6,702 bases of DNA from an uncultured Clostridia bacterium (GCA_947176425.1 CAMWQV010000116.1:1-6702), one strand, 5' to 3'; counted from the stretch's first letter, positions 1 to 6,133 are shown. Notes: a model not told the origin generated them from the sequence alone. Made by a program: numbers and translations.

Positions 1-978
1 GTACTGCGCCAGTTCCGCGAAACCGTCCCCGGTACGCGCCCCGAACAGTTCCGTACCGTCGTTAATCTGCCCGTCGCCGTTTTTGTCCAGCGCAAGAAAC
101 CCGCTGCCGGCTGCCAGCTGTGATATTTCCTCTTTGGTTCCGTCGCCGTTCAGGTCGAAATAGAACGTGACATCAGAAAGCGCGGCAGCGTCCGTGTCCA
201 TATTGATGACCAGCGGGTCTGTAAAGACTGCCTCCTGACCCACGATCTCATACGCTTCCTCAAAGCTCCGGGACATTTCCACGGAAATACCAAAATTAAG
301 CGTCCGTCCGTCGGAAGTCACTACCGTACCCGCGGAGGAAAACGCGGTATGTTCTTCGCCCTTCGCAAAACCGGATTCCACCGTCTGCCGTGTCCAGTAT
401 CCGTTGACCGCTTCTCCTTCCGCGTGAGGGGCCAGCATTTCCGCGCCGCCGAACTGAAGCATAGTTGCCTGATACTTCATGGAGACCGCAGACGCGCTGA
501 GCTGGAACTGGCTGCTCATGGACTTGCTGCCGGTGTCAAAAAGATCGTGATTGTACTTTTTGCCGGTAAAACGCTCCAGCAGGTTCAGCGCCTTGCGCAG
601 CATCTGGATGGTGGGGTCGTTGTCCACCGCCTCTTTAATATCGCCCAGCCAATCGGTCTTTTTAGGGACCTCAGCCAGCTGACGCAGTGCGTCCTGCTGT
701 TGAGCGGCTGTGTCCCCGCTGCTGCTTTCCGGACGCTGCGAGGTCTGTTCCACAGTGTTTTTCTGCACGCCGGCAGGTTCGTCGGGAGCCTCATAGTTGA
801 CAAATACTGCGCTGCTGCTGTCCAGCTCCACCGCCTTAGTCGTCGTACTGACCGAATTGACACGGACTTTCTCTTTGCCGTCACCATGATAGCGGTCGAT
901 GTTGGTGCGTATAACCTCCGTTTCGGCTTTGTAGCTTCTGGCAGAACTCATTGCTACACTGCTGCTTTCTATCCGCAT
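1..978 (-). CDS. Calcium-loop (EF-hand-like) protein of unknown function, 3' end beyond the window
   Basis: An open minus-strand frame of 326 codons runs from ATG (978-976) off the left edge without a stop. The start has a strong ribosome site (GAGGAGGG, complement of 987-994) 8 nt upstream. No signal peptide or membrane segment is visible. Residues 1-100 are Ser/Thr/Gln-rich and probably disordered; about 110-145 look helical, followed by a Ser/Met-rich stretch. Near the visible end are two Asp/Asn/Gly loops: DLNGDG at 275-280 and DKNGDGQINDGTELFG at 298-313. The second resembles the D-x-N-x-D-G loop followed by GxELFG found in a widespread group of uncharacterised bacterial EF-hand-like proteins, so calcium binding is likely (inference from the motif). 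The first lacks the late acidic residue of a canonical EF-hand. The gene is divergent from the BlaI-type regulator. The cellular role is unknown; I am sure of the frame and start, not of the function. Confidence 0.85.
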   Translation of the reverse strand, partial: MRIESSSVAMSSARSYKAETEVIRTNIDRYHGDGKEKVRVNSVSTTTKAVELDSSSAVFVNYEAPDEPAGVQKNTVEQTSQRPESSSGDTAAQQQDALRQLAEVPKKTDWLGDIKEAVDNDPTIQMLRKALNLLERFTGKKYNHDLFDTGSKSMSSQFQLSASAVSMKYQATMLQFGGAEMLAPHAEGEAVNGYWTRQTVESGFAKGEEHTAFSSAGTVVTSDGRTLNFGISVEMSRSFEEAYEIVGQEAVFTDPLVINMDTDAAALSDVTFYFDLNGDGTKEEISQLAAGSGFLALDKNGDGQINDGTELFGARTGDGFAELAQY

Positions 979-1002
979 TGAATATACCCTCCTCGTTGAT
1001 AA

Positions 1003-1031
1003 ATTATAGTGTTCTCTTATTATTTCTTTCG
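1003..1031 (-). promoter_or_regulatory. Probable promoter of the calcium-loop gene
   Basis: Read on the minus strand there is a perfect TATAAT (complement of 1003-1008), 24 bp upstream of the start codon and just ahead of the ribosome site. No good -35 box lies at the right distance; the 17-bp position reads CGAAAG (complement of 1026-1031). The -10 call is reasonable, but promoter strength or dependence on an activator cannot be judged. It does not overlap the two operator dyads at 1073-1120. Confidence 0.5.
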
Positions 1032-1062
1032 GCATATTCAGGAAAAAAATAACAGCAGGTAC

Positions 1063-1091
1063 TTGACAAACAGGTTTACATACTGTAGACT
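1063..1091 (+). promoter_or_regulatory. Promoter of the blaI-type/M56 operon
   Basis: A perfect -35 TTGACA (1063-1068) is followed after 17 bp by TAGACT (1086-1091, 4 of 6 matches to TATAAT). Transcription would begin near 1098, giving a leader of about 40 nt before the repressor start codon. The -10 box lies entirely inside the first operator dyad, so a bound repressor would block polymerase directly. Confidence 0.75.
1073..1091 (+). promoter_or_regulatory. Operator dyad 1 (putative BlaI-type repressor site)
   Basis: The 19-bp sequence GGTTTACATACTGTAGACT is an imperfect dyad centred on 1082; 6 of 8 arm positions pair. Its core is TACA-N3-TGTA, recalling the TACA/TGTA cores of known BlaI and MecI operators. 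It covers the end of the promoter spacer and all of the -10 box. It matches operator dyad 2 at 14 of 19 positions, which makes chance an unlikely explanation. Confidence 0.75.
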
Positions 1092-1101
1092 AAATGCAGC
1101 A

Positions 1102-1120
1102 GGTCTATAAAGTGTAGACC
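1102..1120 (+). promoter_or_regulatory. Operator dyad 2 (putative BlaI-type repressor site)
   Basis: The 19-bp sequence GGTCTATAAAGTGTAGACC is a dyad centred on 1111 with 7 of 8 arm positions paired. It lies just downstream of the predicted transcription start and ends one base before the repressor's ribosome site. Its centre is 29 bp from that of dyad 1. The shared arm consensus is GGTCTACA-N3-TGTAGACC. Two repressor dimers here would cover the promoter and the early transcript, the usual layout for autoregulated blaI/mecI genes. Confidence 0.75.
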
Positions 1121-1137
1121 GGAAAGGGATGGTTTTT

Positions 1138-1497
1138 ATGAAGAATCTGAAATTAGGTGCGATAGAGACGCGGTTTGCCAATCTCATCTGGGAACGGGAA
1201 CCGGTCGGCTCTACAGAACTGGTGCATTTAGCGGCGGCGGAATTGGGATGGAAAAAATCAACTACTTATACGGTACTGAAACGGCTGTGTGAACGGGGCC
1301 TTTTCCAAAATCAGGGCGGGACTGTCACTGCCTGCCTGTCGAAAGAGGAGTATTATGCTGTACAGAGCGAACAGTTTGTAGCAGAGACGTTTTCCGGTTC
1401 TCTGCCCGCGTTCCTGGCGGCGTTTACCACCAGGCAGAAACTGTCGGAAAAAGAAATCGACCAGCTCCAAAAGCTGATCGATGAGAGCAGGAGGTGA
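1138..1497 (+). CDS. BlaI/MecI/CopY-family transcriptional repressor
   Basis: This is a 119-residue winged-helix repressor, the usual length for the family. Residues 8-36 hold the first helices (ETRFANLIWE), 39-52 the recognition helix (KKSTTYTVLKRLCE), 53-66 the wing, and about 76-119 the helical dimerisation tail, including the LSEKEIDQLQKLID pattern typical of BlaI proteins. In the known family, dimers bind operator dyads and are inactivated when a partner M56 protease is triggered. I chose ATG 1138 rather than the in-frame ATG 1129: the ribosome site GGAAAGGG (1121-1128) touches 1129 but sits 9 nt from 1138. The stop codon lies in the ribosome site of the protease gene, so the two genes are co-transcribed and probably coupled. 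It most likely represses its own operon through the dyads at 1073-1120. Other targets cannot be seen here. A CopY-like metal role is unlikely because no C-terminal CxC motifs are present. Confidence 0.93.
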   Translation: MKNLKLGAIETRFANLIWEREPVGSTELVHLAAAELGWKKSTTYTVLKRLCERGLFQNQGGTVTACLSKEEYYAVQSEQFVAETFSGSLPAFLAAFTTRQKLSEKEIDQLQKLIDESRR

Positions 1498-1503
1498 ACG
1501 GAA

Positions 1504-3228
1504 ATGCTGTTTTCCGCAATATGCCGGATGAGTTGGAACGCAAGCATCGTGATCGTATTGGTGCTGGCGGTGCGTCTGACGCTGAAATGGGCTCCGAAAG
1601 TATATTCGTATGCGCTGTGGGCGGTTGTACTGTTCCGCCTGCTGTGTCCGGTATCGGTAACAGCCGGATTTTCCGTATTGAGAGCGGCAGACGTTCCGAA
1701 CCCTGTGCCGGTGGTCCGGGAACAGGCCGCATATACGGCGGTCCATCAAATCCCGCAGGCACCTGTGCAAAAAAATGTATCAATACCGGACGCGCTGGAA
1801 AAAAACGTGCCTGTTCTGCCGTTTCTGTGGCTGACAGGCGCGGGCGTGATGGTCCTGTACAGCGCGTACTCCCTCTGGAAACTGCGCCGCCGTCTGGTCT
1901 GCGCCGTGTGTCTGGAGGGAAACGTCTGGCTGGCGGACGAGATCTGCTCCCCGTTTGTGATGGGCCTGCTGCGTCCGAAAATCTATCTGCCGTCTTCCCT
2001 GCCGGAACGGGAACGGAGCTATATTCTTCTGCATGAGCGGCATCACATCCGGCGGCTGGACCATATCACAAAACTGCTGGCGTTCGGCGCGCTGTGCCTG
2101 CACTGGTTCAATCCGCTGGTGTGGCTGGCGTTTTTCCTGGCGGGGAAAGATATGGAAATGAGCTGTGACGAAGCCGTAATGAAACAGCTTGGTCCGGAAA
2201 TCCGGGCGGATTATTCCGCGTCTCTGCTGCGGCTGGCGACAGGACAAAAAATCATATCCGGCGCGCCGCTGGCCTTTGGGGAGGGCAATACAGTCAGCCG
2301 CATCAAAAACGTACTGCGCTGGCGGCAGCCGAAACGCTGGGCGGCTGTACTGGCGGCGGTCTTGTGCCTCACGGCGGCTGCGGCCTGCGCCGCTGACCCA
2401 AAGGAGAAAGCTGAGGAAATTGACCTGTATATGTATAACAAGACACAGGAAGAATCAGACAGGAACAGAACCGAACTATTCGTAAAGGTGGCAAACAGTC
2501 TGGCTAAAAAACCGCCTCTGTCACTCCAGCTTTACGCAGACGGCGTGAATCTGGGACAGTATGAGGACTGCTGGGCAGCAGGCAACGCCGAATATTTGAT
2601 AAACCGTACCCTGTCAGTATGGATTTACAGCGACATACCGGAAGGAACTGCCGCGGATGACCGGATTATATTGACACAGGAGAATAACTGGAGCCTGACC
2701 GCGTATTCCAGTAACTATGTGAAGGTGGAGGATGGGGAACAAGTCAGCACATTCAAAGCCGAAGGGATATACGGGAACCTGCGGGAACTGTTTGACGAGT
2801 TGGAATATCTTGCATTAGACGGTTTCGACCAAAACGGCAGCATTTTTATTCCGGACCGTGGACAGAGTTATATGGATGCGGCGGCGGAGTACTGCCAAAC
2901 CTATGAAAATATCCATCTGTCCGCCTCCCCAGGCAGCAAATACCGTTATACTTTTGTACATGCCTCTGTGGAGGGCCGTCCGGAACTTACACAGCAGCTT
3001 CAAGATTCACTGGGCAGCAATGTATACTGTTTCCATGCAGAAGCGGTATTTATTCCGGAGAACGCAAGGGCACGAAACCAGGCAATGGAAATCAATACAA
3101 CAGAGGTCTATCCCGGCACCCCCACAGATTTTGCTTTGCAGAAAGAGGCTCTGGAATATTCCTATTTCGGCTATGTGGCGCTGGAGGATGGCGGTTGGCG
3201 CGGGAAAATTATTGGGACAGTCTGGTGA
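1504..3228 (+). CDS. BlaR1-type M56 membrane zinc metallopeptidase with a non-penicillin-binding C-terminal sensor
   Basis: A 574-residue integral membrane protease-sensor. Likely membrane segments are at about 12-28, 35-52, 104-125, 192-214 and 280-297. The catalytic zinc motif HERHH is at 177-181, on the cytoplasmic side in BlaR1-like proteins; SCDEA at 220-224 fits the third-ligand motif of family M56. FGEGN...RIKNVL (258-271) is the usual segment after the protease domain. The C-terminal part (about 298-574) should be extracytoplasmic. It starts with an Ala/Cys-rich stretch at 291-296 and ends GWRGKIIGTVW, a tail common in clostridial M56 proteins. It does not look like the class-D beta-lactamase-like sensor of true BlaR1. 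ATG 1504 follows AGGAGGTGA (1489-1497), which overlaps the repressor's stop codon. Signal sensing probably activates the protease, leading to loss of the BlaI-type repressor. The ligand is unknown. Confidence 0.9.
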   Translation: MLFSAICRMSWNASIVIVLVLAVRLTLKWAPKVYSYALWAVVLFRLLCPVSVTAGFSVLRAADVPNPVPVVREQAAYTAVHQIPQAPVQKNVSIPDALEKNVPVLPFLWLTGAGVMVLYSAYSLWKLRRRLVCAVCLEGNVWLADEICSPFVMGLLRPKIYLPSSLPERERSYILLHERHHIRRLDHITKLLAFGALCLHWFNPLVWLAFFLAGKDMEMSCDEAVMKQLGPEIRADYSASLLRLATGQKIISGAPLAFGEGNTVSRIKNVLRWRQPKRWAAVLAAVLCLTAAAACAADPKEKAEEIDLYMYNKTQEESDRNRTELFVKVANSLAKKPPLSLQLYADGVNLGQYEDCWAAGNAEYLINRTLSVWIYSDIPEGTAADDRIILTQENNWSLTAYSSNYVKVEDGEQVSTFKAEGIYGNLRELFDELEYLALDGFDQNGSIFIPDRGQSYMDAAAEYCQTYENIHLSASPGSKYRYTFVHASVEGRPELTQQLQDSLGSNVYCFHAEAVFIPENARARNQAMEINTTEVYPGTPTDFALQKEALEYSYFGYVALEDGGWRGKIIGTVW

Positions 3229-3230
3229 TG

Positions 3231-4808
3231 TTATTCCTGCAAATTCCGTTCTTTTTTCGCCAGTATGCGGGCATAGCAGTTTTCACAGAGGGCGTAGTGA
3301 TGGTTAAAGGGCAGCAGTTCGTAACACCGCCTGCACCGCCGGAGAAAACCGGATTTATCGGCCCGCAAAAAGCCGCTGATTTTTCTGGAAAGCTCGGCCT
3401 GTTCCCGGGTGACGCTCTCCTCCACGCCGGACCGGTGGAGCATCTGATGGCGGATATCCAATGCTTTGTACCGCAGCTCGCAGGATTCCAGGGAATCGTC
3501 CAGGAACGGCGCTAAGGGCGCGGTGCCGCCGAACAGCAGCGATTCGGCGCAGTCCCGCCAGTAGTCCAAAAGGGGAAGGGACCGGGGATCGACAGGACAG
3601 GTGACATAGCGGTAAACGGTCTGCTTATCCATATTGCTGTCCAGTGCCGGACTGAGCGTCTGATATAAAATCGCGGCGTCGGTCAGGTCGGCACGGCGGA
3701 GGTTTTCCAGCGGCGGCAGCTCCGACCACACTTTGAACAGCGTGGGCAGGTCAAAACGAGACTTCAAGACTTCCTGCGGGAAAGGAATCGTCAGACCGGT
3801 AATATAGTCCGGCTCCGCAGACAGAGCGGCGGCGATGCGGTCCGGATCAATCATCGTCAGCACTTCCCCATGATCATACATCCCGAACCGTCCGGCGCGC
3901 CCGGCAATCTGCTTGATTTCGGCGTTGGTCAGGTCACGCCGGGCAACGCCGTCAAATTTGGTCGTCCGGCAAAAAATGACCCGGCGGATCGGCAGGGAAA
4001 TTCCCATGCCGATGGCGTCAGTCGCGACAACAACCGTCGTCTCACCGCTGGAAAATTTTCGTACTTCCTCTCTTCTGGACGCGGGCGGCAGCGCGCCGTA
4101 GATCACGCTTGCGGCGACGCCCCGCTGTTCCAGCGCGGCGGCGGTGCTGAGAACTTCTTTCCGGGAAAACGTGATTAACGCGTCTCCGGGTTCGACGGAT
4201 TCCAGCCCCTTGGCGGTCCCGGAGAACAGCAGCGGAACCAGTCTCTCATGCACGACCGTCTCAAAGGGCGCTTGTATGCTCTCCAGCAGGCGGCGCAAAA
4301 TCGGTTCTGCTTCCGGAGCCAGACAGATATGCACTTCTTTCGCACGCACCCCAAACAGCGCACGGGTCCAGGACGCGCCGCGGCTGGGGTCCGCAATCAT
4401 TTGGGCCTCGTCAATCACGGCAACGTCATATTCCTGCTCACAGTCGCACAGCTCGATAGTAGACGCAGTGTGGCTGGCAAAGGGGATTGGTTCGTATTCC
4501 TCCCCAGTGAGAAGCGTGCAGGGACAGCCCTCCAGATTCAGACGGTCGAATACCTCCAGAGCCAGCAGGCGCAGAGGTCCCAGATAGACCCCGCTGGACG
4601 CGTTTTTCAGGGCCTGCAATGCGTGATAGGTTTTGCCGCTGTTGGTCTCCCCGACATGAAGGATAAAACGGCGGTCCATATGTTTTGCCTGTTCGATCAG
4701 GCCCGACAGGTCGTATTGCAGAAGAAGAGTCCGGGCGCCTTCTTCCCGGCGTCTCTGTGCGGCCCGGCGTCTTTTATTTTTAGAGCTTCTTTTTCGTTTC
4801 TTTAACAT
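3231..4808 (-). CDS. SUV3-like DExH-box RNA helicase with C-terminal zinc ribbon
   Basis: A complete 525-residue superfamily 2 helicase resembling mitochondrial SUV3. Motifs in order: GETNSGKT (53-60, Walker A), GPLRLLALEVF (77-87), DEAQM (133-137, Walker B), ITFSR (212-216), VATDAIGMG (261-269) and QIAGRAGRFG (300-309). YRYVTCPVDP (399-408) matches the C-terminal region of SUV3. In mitochondria SUV3 unwinds RNA for a degradosome; an ATP-driven RNA (or RNA/DNA) unwinding role is inferred here, probably cytoplasmic. Two extras stand out: a Lys/Arg-rich N-terminus (residues 3-22), likely nucleic-acid binding, and C492-x2-C495 with C508-x2-C511, a probable zinc ribbon. The ribosome site AGGAGA (complement of 4818-4823) is 9 nt before the start. 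The gene has its own promoter and ends 2 bp from the stop codon of the convergent protease gene. Confidence in the family is high; the exact substrate is unknown. Confidence 0.93.
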   Translation of the reverse strand: MLKKRKRSSKNKRRRAAQRRREEGARTLLLQYDLSGLIEQAKHMDRRFILHVGETNSGKTYHALQALKNASSGVYLGPLRLLALEVFDRLNLEGCPCTLLTGEEYEPIPFASHTASTIELCDCEQEYDVAVIDEAQMIADPSRGASWTRALFGVRAKEVHICLAPEAEPILRRLLESIQAPFETVVHERLVPLLFSGTAKGLESVEPGDALITFSRKEVLSTAAALEQRGVAASVIYGALPPASRREEVRKFSSGETTVVVATDAIGMGISLPIRRVIFCRTTKFDGVARRDLTNAEIKQIAGRAGRFGMYDHGEVLTMIDPDRIAAALSAEPDYITGLTIPFPQEVLKSRFDLPTLFKVWSELPPLENLRRADLTDAAILYQTLSPALDSNMDKQTVYRYVTCPVDPRSLPLLDYWRDCAESLLFGGTAPLAPFLDDSLESCELRYKALDIRHQMLHRSGVEESVTREQAELSRKISGFLRADKSGFLRRCRRCYELLPFNHHYALCENCYARILAKKERNLQE

Positions 4809-4832
4809 GGTACATCATCTCCTATTGTCCCG

Positions 4833-4861
4833 ATTGTAACAGATATTTCGGGAATTTACAA
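4833..4861 (-). promoter_or_regulatory. Promoter of the SUV3-like helicase gene, with an overlapping inverted repeat
   Basis: On the minus strand, TTGTAA (complement of 4856-4861, 4 of 6) and TACAAT (complement of 4833-4838, 5 of 6) are separated by 17 bp, a good housekeeping-type promoter. The 26-bp inverted repeat TCCCGA-N14-TCGGGA (4828-4853) spans the spacer and the -10 box. Its half-sites are 20 bp apart centre to centre, two helical turns, so it could be a regulator site; this is speculative. Confidence 0.65.
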
Positions 4862-4894
4862 CAGGAATGCTTGACAAACTGTCTGCGGCGCTGA

Positions 4895-5830
4895 TTACAG
4901 GTCCGGTCCAGCCGTTTCGGCCATAGCAGAACCGGCGTGCGTGTCCAGCAGATTCAACAGCTTATTGTAGATCTTTTCGGGGACCTGTATATAAAGACTC
5001 CACATTCCCTGGCACCTGATATATCCATTTTCATACAGGCGAAGGTGGACTGTCATGCCATTTTCCATCTGAAAAAACAGGTGGTACAATTCTTCTATGC
5101 GGTCCTCGTCAGACGGTACAGCTTCATACGGAATAAACTGCGCGGAATCCATACTCTTAATAAAATCAAGTATGATCTGATTGACGCTGTTCATCTGATA
5201 CCGTTCCTCCCGCTCATTAAACCAGGAATCATGACTTTCATACTGCACCGATTTCAAATTGCCGGACAGATGAAACCGGTCCTCAAACAACTCCGAACCA
5301 TATTTCAAAGTGATTCCGTTGTTGCAGATATAGAGCGAGACAACATCTGCTGACTGTTTCATGCAAAGAATAAAGGCGGGATCGTATCCTTTCACCGCGT
5401 AGAAGTCGCCGCGCACACTTCCCGCAAATTCCACATATCCGTCCGCCAGCGTCCATTCATCAATCGAGCCGGTAGCAGTTCCGAGATATTCGCCAATCAG
5501 ATCCACATCATCATCCTCCTCATTAATCCAGTCATACTGAACATAATGTCTGCCCTGGTAGAGAAAGAAACCTATCATATCGGTTAATCCGTTGACGGAC
5601 AGAGAAGCATTCATCTGAGGAATTGTTACGCCGTCCTCATAGTCGGTAACCGGCATTCCTTCGGCACGCAGTTCCCATATATTGAAAATCGCAAGACAGA
5701 GACAGGCAGCTATTGCCGCGAATATCAGCCGCTTACTTTTTACTTTCGGCATACCGGCGGCAGCCTCACTTTTTTCCAGAATGTCATCATCCACTTTGCA
5801 AATAGCATTGTATAAGTCTTTGCTGTTCAT
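4895..5830 (-). CDS. Putative ECF anti-sigma factor, single-pass membrane protein
   Basis: A 311-residue protein. Residues 1-33 form a cytoplasmic N-terminus (DLYNAICKVDDDILEKSE at 5-22) of the type seen in clostridial anti-sigma proteins encoded next to ECF sigma factors. One membrane helix follows at about 34-52 (RLIFAAIAACLCLAIFNIW). Residues 53-311 should lie outside the membrane and show alternating beta and helical stretches; I recognise no named domain there. The start has a very strong ribosome site (GAAGGAGGGG, complement of 5836-5845), and its ATG overlaps the stop codon of the sigma remnant (ATGA), so translation was probably coupled. In intact systems such a protein holds its sigma factor at the membrane until an envelope signal arrives. 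Its partner is here reduced to region 4, so it may have no full-length client. The anti-sigma role rests on N-terminal pattern and position; the membrane topology is clear. Confidence 0.75.
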   Translation of the reverse strand: MNSKDLYNAICKVDDDILEKSEAAAGMPKVKSKRLIFAAIAACLCLAIFNIWELRAEGMPVTDYEDGVTIPQMNASLSVNGLTDMIGFFLYQGRHYVQYDWINEEDDDVDLIGEYLGTATGSIDEWTLADGYVEFAGSVRGDFYAVKGYDPAFILCMKQSADVVSLYICNNGITLKYGSELFEDRFHLSGNLKSVQYESHDSWFNEREERYQMNSVNQIILDFIKSMDSAQFIPYEAVPSDEDRIEELYHLFFQMENGMTVHLRLYENGYIRCQGMWSLYIQVPEKIYNKLLNLLDTHAGSAMAETAGPDL

Positions 5831-5997
5831 AAATACCCCTCCTTCGTGAGTGCAAGCCTGAGCTTTTTTCGGGTCCGGCAGAGAATCACCATGACGTTGT
5901 TTTCCGTCAGGCCATAGCGCTCCGCAACTGCGGCAGCCGGTTCGGTGAAGAAGTACCGGCGCACAAACACGAGCTCTATAATTTGATGATCTTCCAA
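5827..5997 (-). pseudogene. Internally deleted ECF sigma factor (N-terminal tip fused to region 4)
   Basis: This 56-codon frame starts at TTG (5997-5995), preceded by AAAGGGGG at a spacing of 7 nt, and ends in TGA overlapping the anti-sigma start. Residues 1-9 (LEDHQIIEL, Met when initiated) look like the extreme N-terminus of clostridial ECF sigma factors. From residue 10 the frame enters typical region 4: VFVRRYFFTEP, AVAERYGLTENNV and the RTRKKLRLALTKEGYL tail, with the helix-turn-helix at about 19-48. Region 2 (core binding, -10 recognition and melting) and the linker are missing; full-length relatives are about 160-190 residues. An in-frame TAG lies 10 codons upstream of the TTG, so the frame cannot extend into a full protein. 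The simplest reading is an in-frame internal deletion of more than 100 codons. The product could not act as a sigma factor, but could still bind the anti-sigma or -35 DNA. The N-terminal match is from memory of the family. Confidence 0.8.
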
Positions 5998-6032
5998 CGC
6001 AATGCCCCCTTTCTTTGGTAGTTCCTCACTCT

Positions 6033-6062
6033 ATAAGACAGGATATAATCCGAAACCTTACA
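6033..6062 (-). promoter_or_regulatory. Probable ECF-type autoregulatory promoter of the sigma/anti-sigma unit
   Basis: Read on the minus strand, TGTAAGGTTT (complement of 6053-6062) and TGTCTTAT (complement of 6033-6040) resemble the -35 (GTAAC-like) and -10 (GTC-like) elements in front of self-regulated clostridial ECF sigma genes. About 15 bp separate TGTAAGG from the -10 element. The spacer carries the perfect short dyad GGAT-ATA-ATCC (6041-6051). The promoter looks intact although the sigma gene it serves has lost its core. Assignment is by resemblance only. Confidence 0.55.
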
Positions 6063-6101
6063 GAATTTTCAAAAAAGTTTCTGCCGCATAGAGGGACGGA
6101 C

Positions 6102-6133
6102 AAAAAAGACGGCAAGGAATATTCCCTGCCGTC
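6102..6133 (-). terminator. Rho-independent terminator on the minus strand, orphaned
   Basis: On the minus strand a 26-nt hairpin (6108-6133, arms beginning GACGGCAGGGAAT and ending CCTTGCCGTC) pairs throughout its stem with one G-U wobble, followed directly by six T (complement of 6102-6107). On the plus strand the same stem has an A-C mismatch and no T-run, so orientation is clear. It should end a minus-strand gene lying to the right, but only a plus-strand transposase is found there. Confidence 0.8.

Noticed and set aside
349..981. A 210-codon plus-strand frame opposite the calcium-loop gene, and a 100-codon minus-strand frame at 585-887
   Set aside because: Both are shadows of the 326-codon minus-strand gene, which has the ribosome site, the recognisable loops and coherent composition; the shadow products are Arg/Cys/His-rich without domains.
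1031..1060. Possible flagellar-type (SigD) promoter for the calcium-loop gene: GCCGAAAG on the minus strand
   Set aside because: The expected TAAA element 15 bp upstream is absent (TTAT instead), and a perfect TATAAT lies closer to the gene.
1129..1137. Earlier in-frame ATG for the BlaI-type repressor
   Set aside because: The ribosome site GGAAAGGG ends at 1128, directly against this ATG, while ATG 1138 has 9-nt spacing and gives the usual family N-terminus.
1494..2036. Long plus- and minus-strand frames overlapping the start of the M56 gene and the helicase gene
   Set aside because: They lack recognisable domains and are low-complexity products of the other reading frames of well-supported genes.
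2743..2775. STFK (residues 415-418) followed by YGN (424-426) in the M56 protein, recalling class-D beta-lactamase motifs
   Set aside because: In real sensors these motifs are many tens of residues apart, and no KTG-type motif follows in the right context. The pair sits in a beta-hairpin/helix segment and is best taken as chance.
4871..4876. Plus-strand TTGACA near the end of the anti-sigma gene
   Set aside because: No -10 box at a fitting distance and no plus-strand gene downstream; probably chance.
6044..6049. Plus-strand TATAAT that could drive the transposase
   Set aside because: There is no matching -35 box 16-18 bp upstream, and the sequence is part of the minus-strand ECF promoter spacer dyad.
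6108..6133. The hairpin as a plus-strand terminator or as the inverted repeat of the insertion sequence
   Set aside because: The T-run follows only on the minus strand and the plus-strand stem has a mismatch; insertion-sequence end repeats face each other across the whole element, not within 26 nt.
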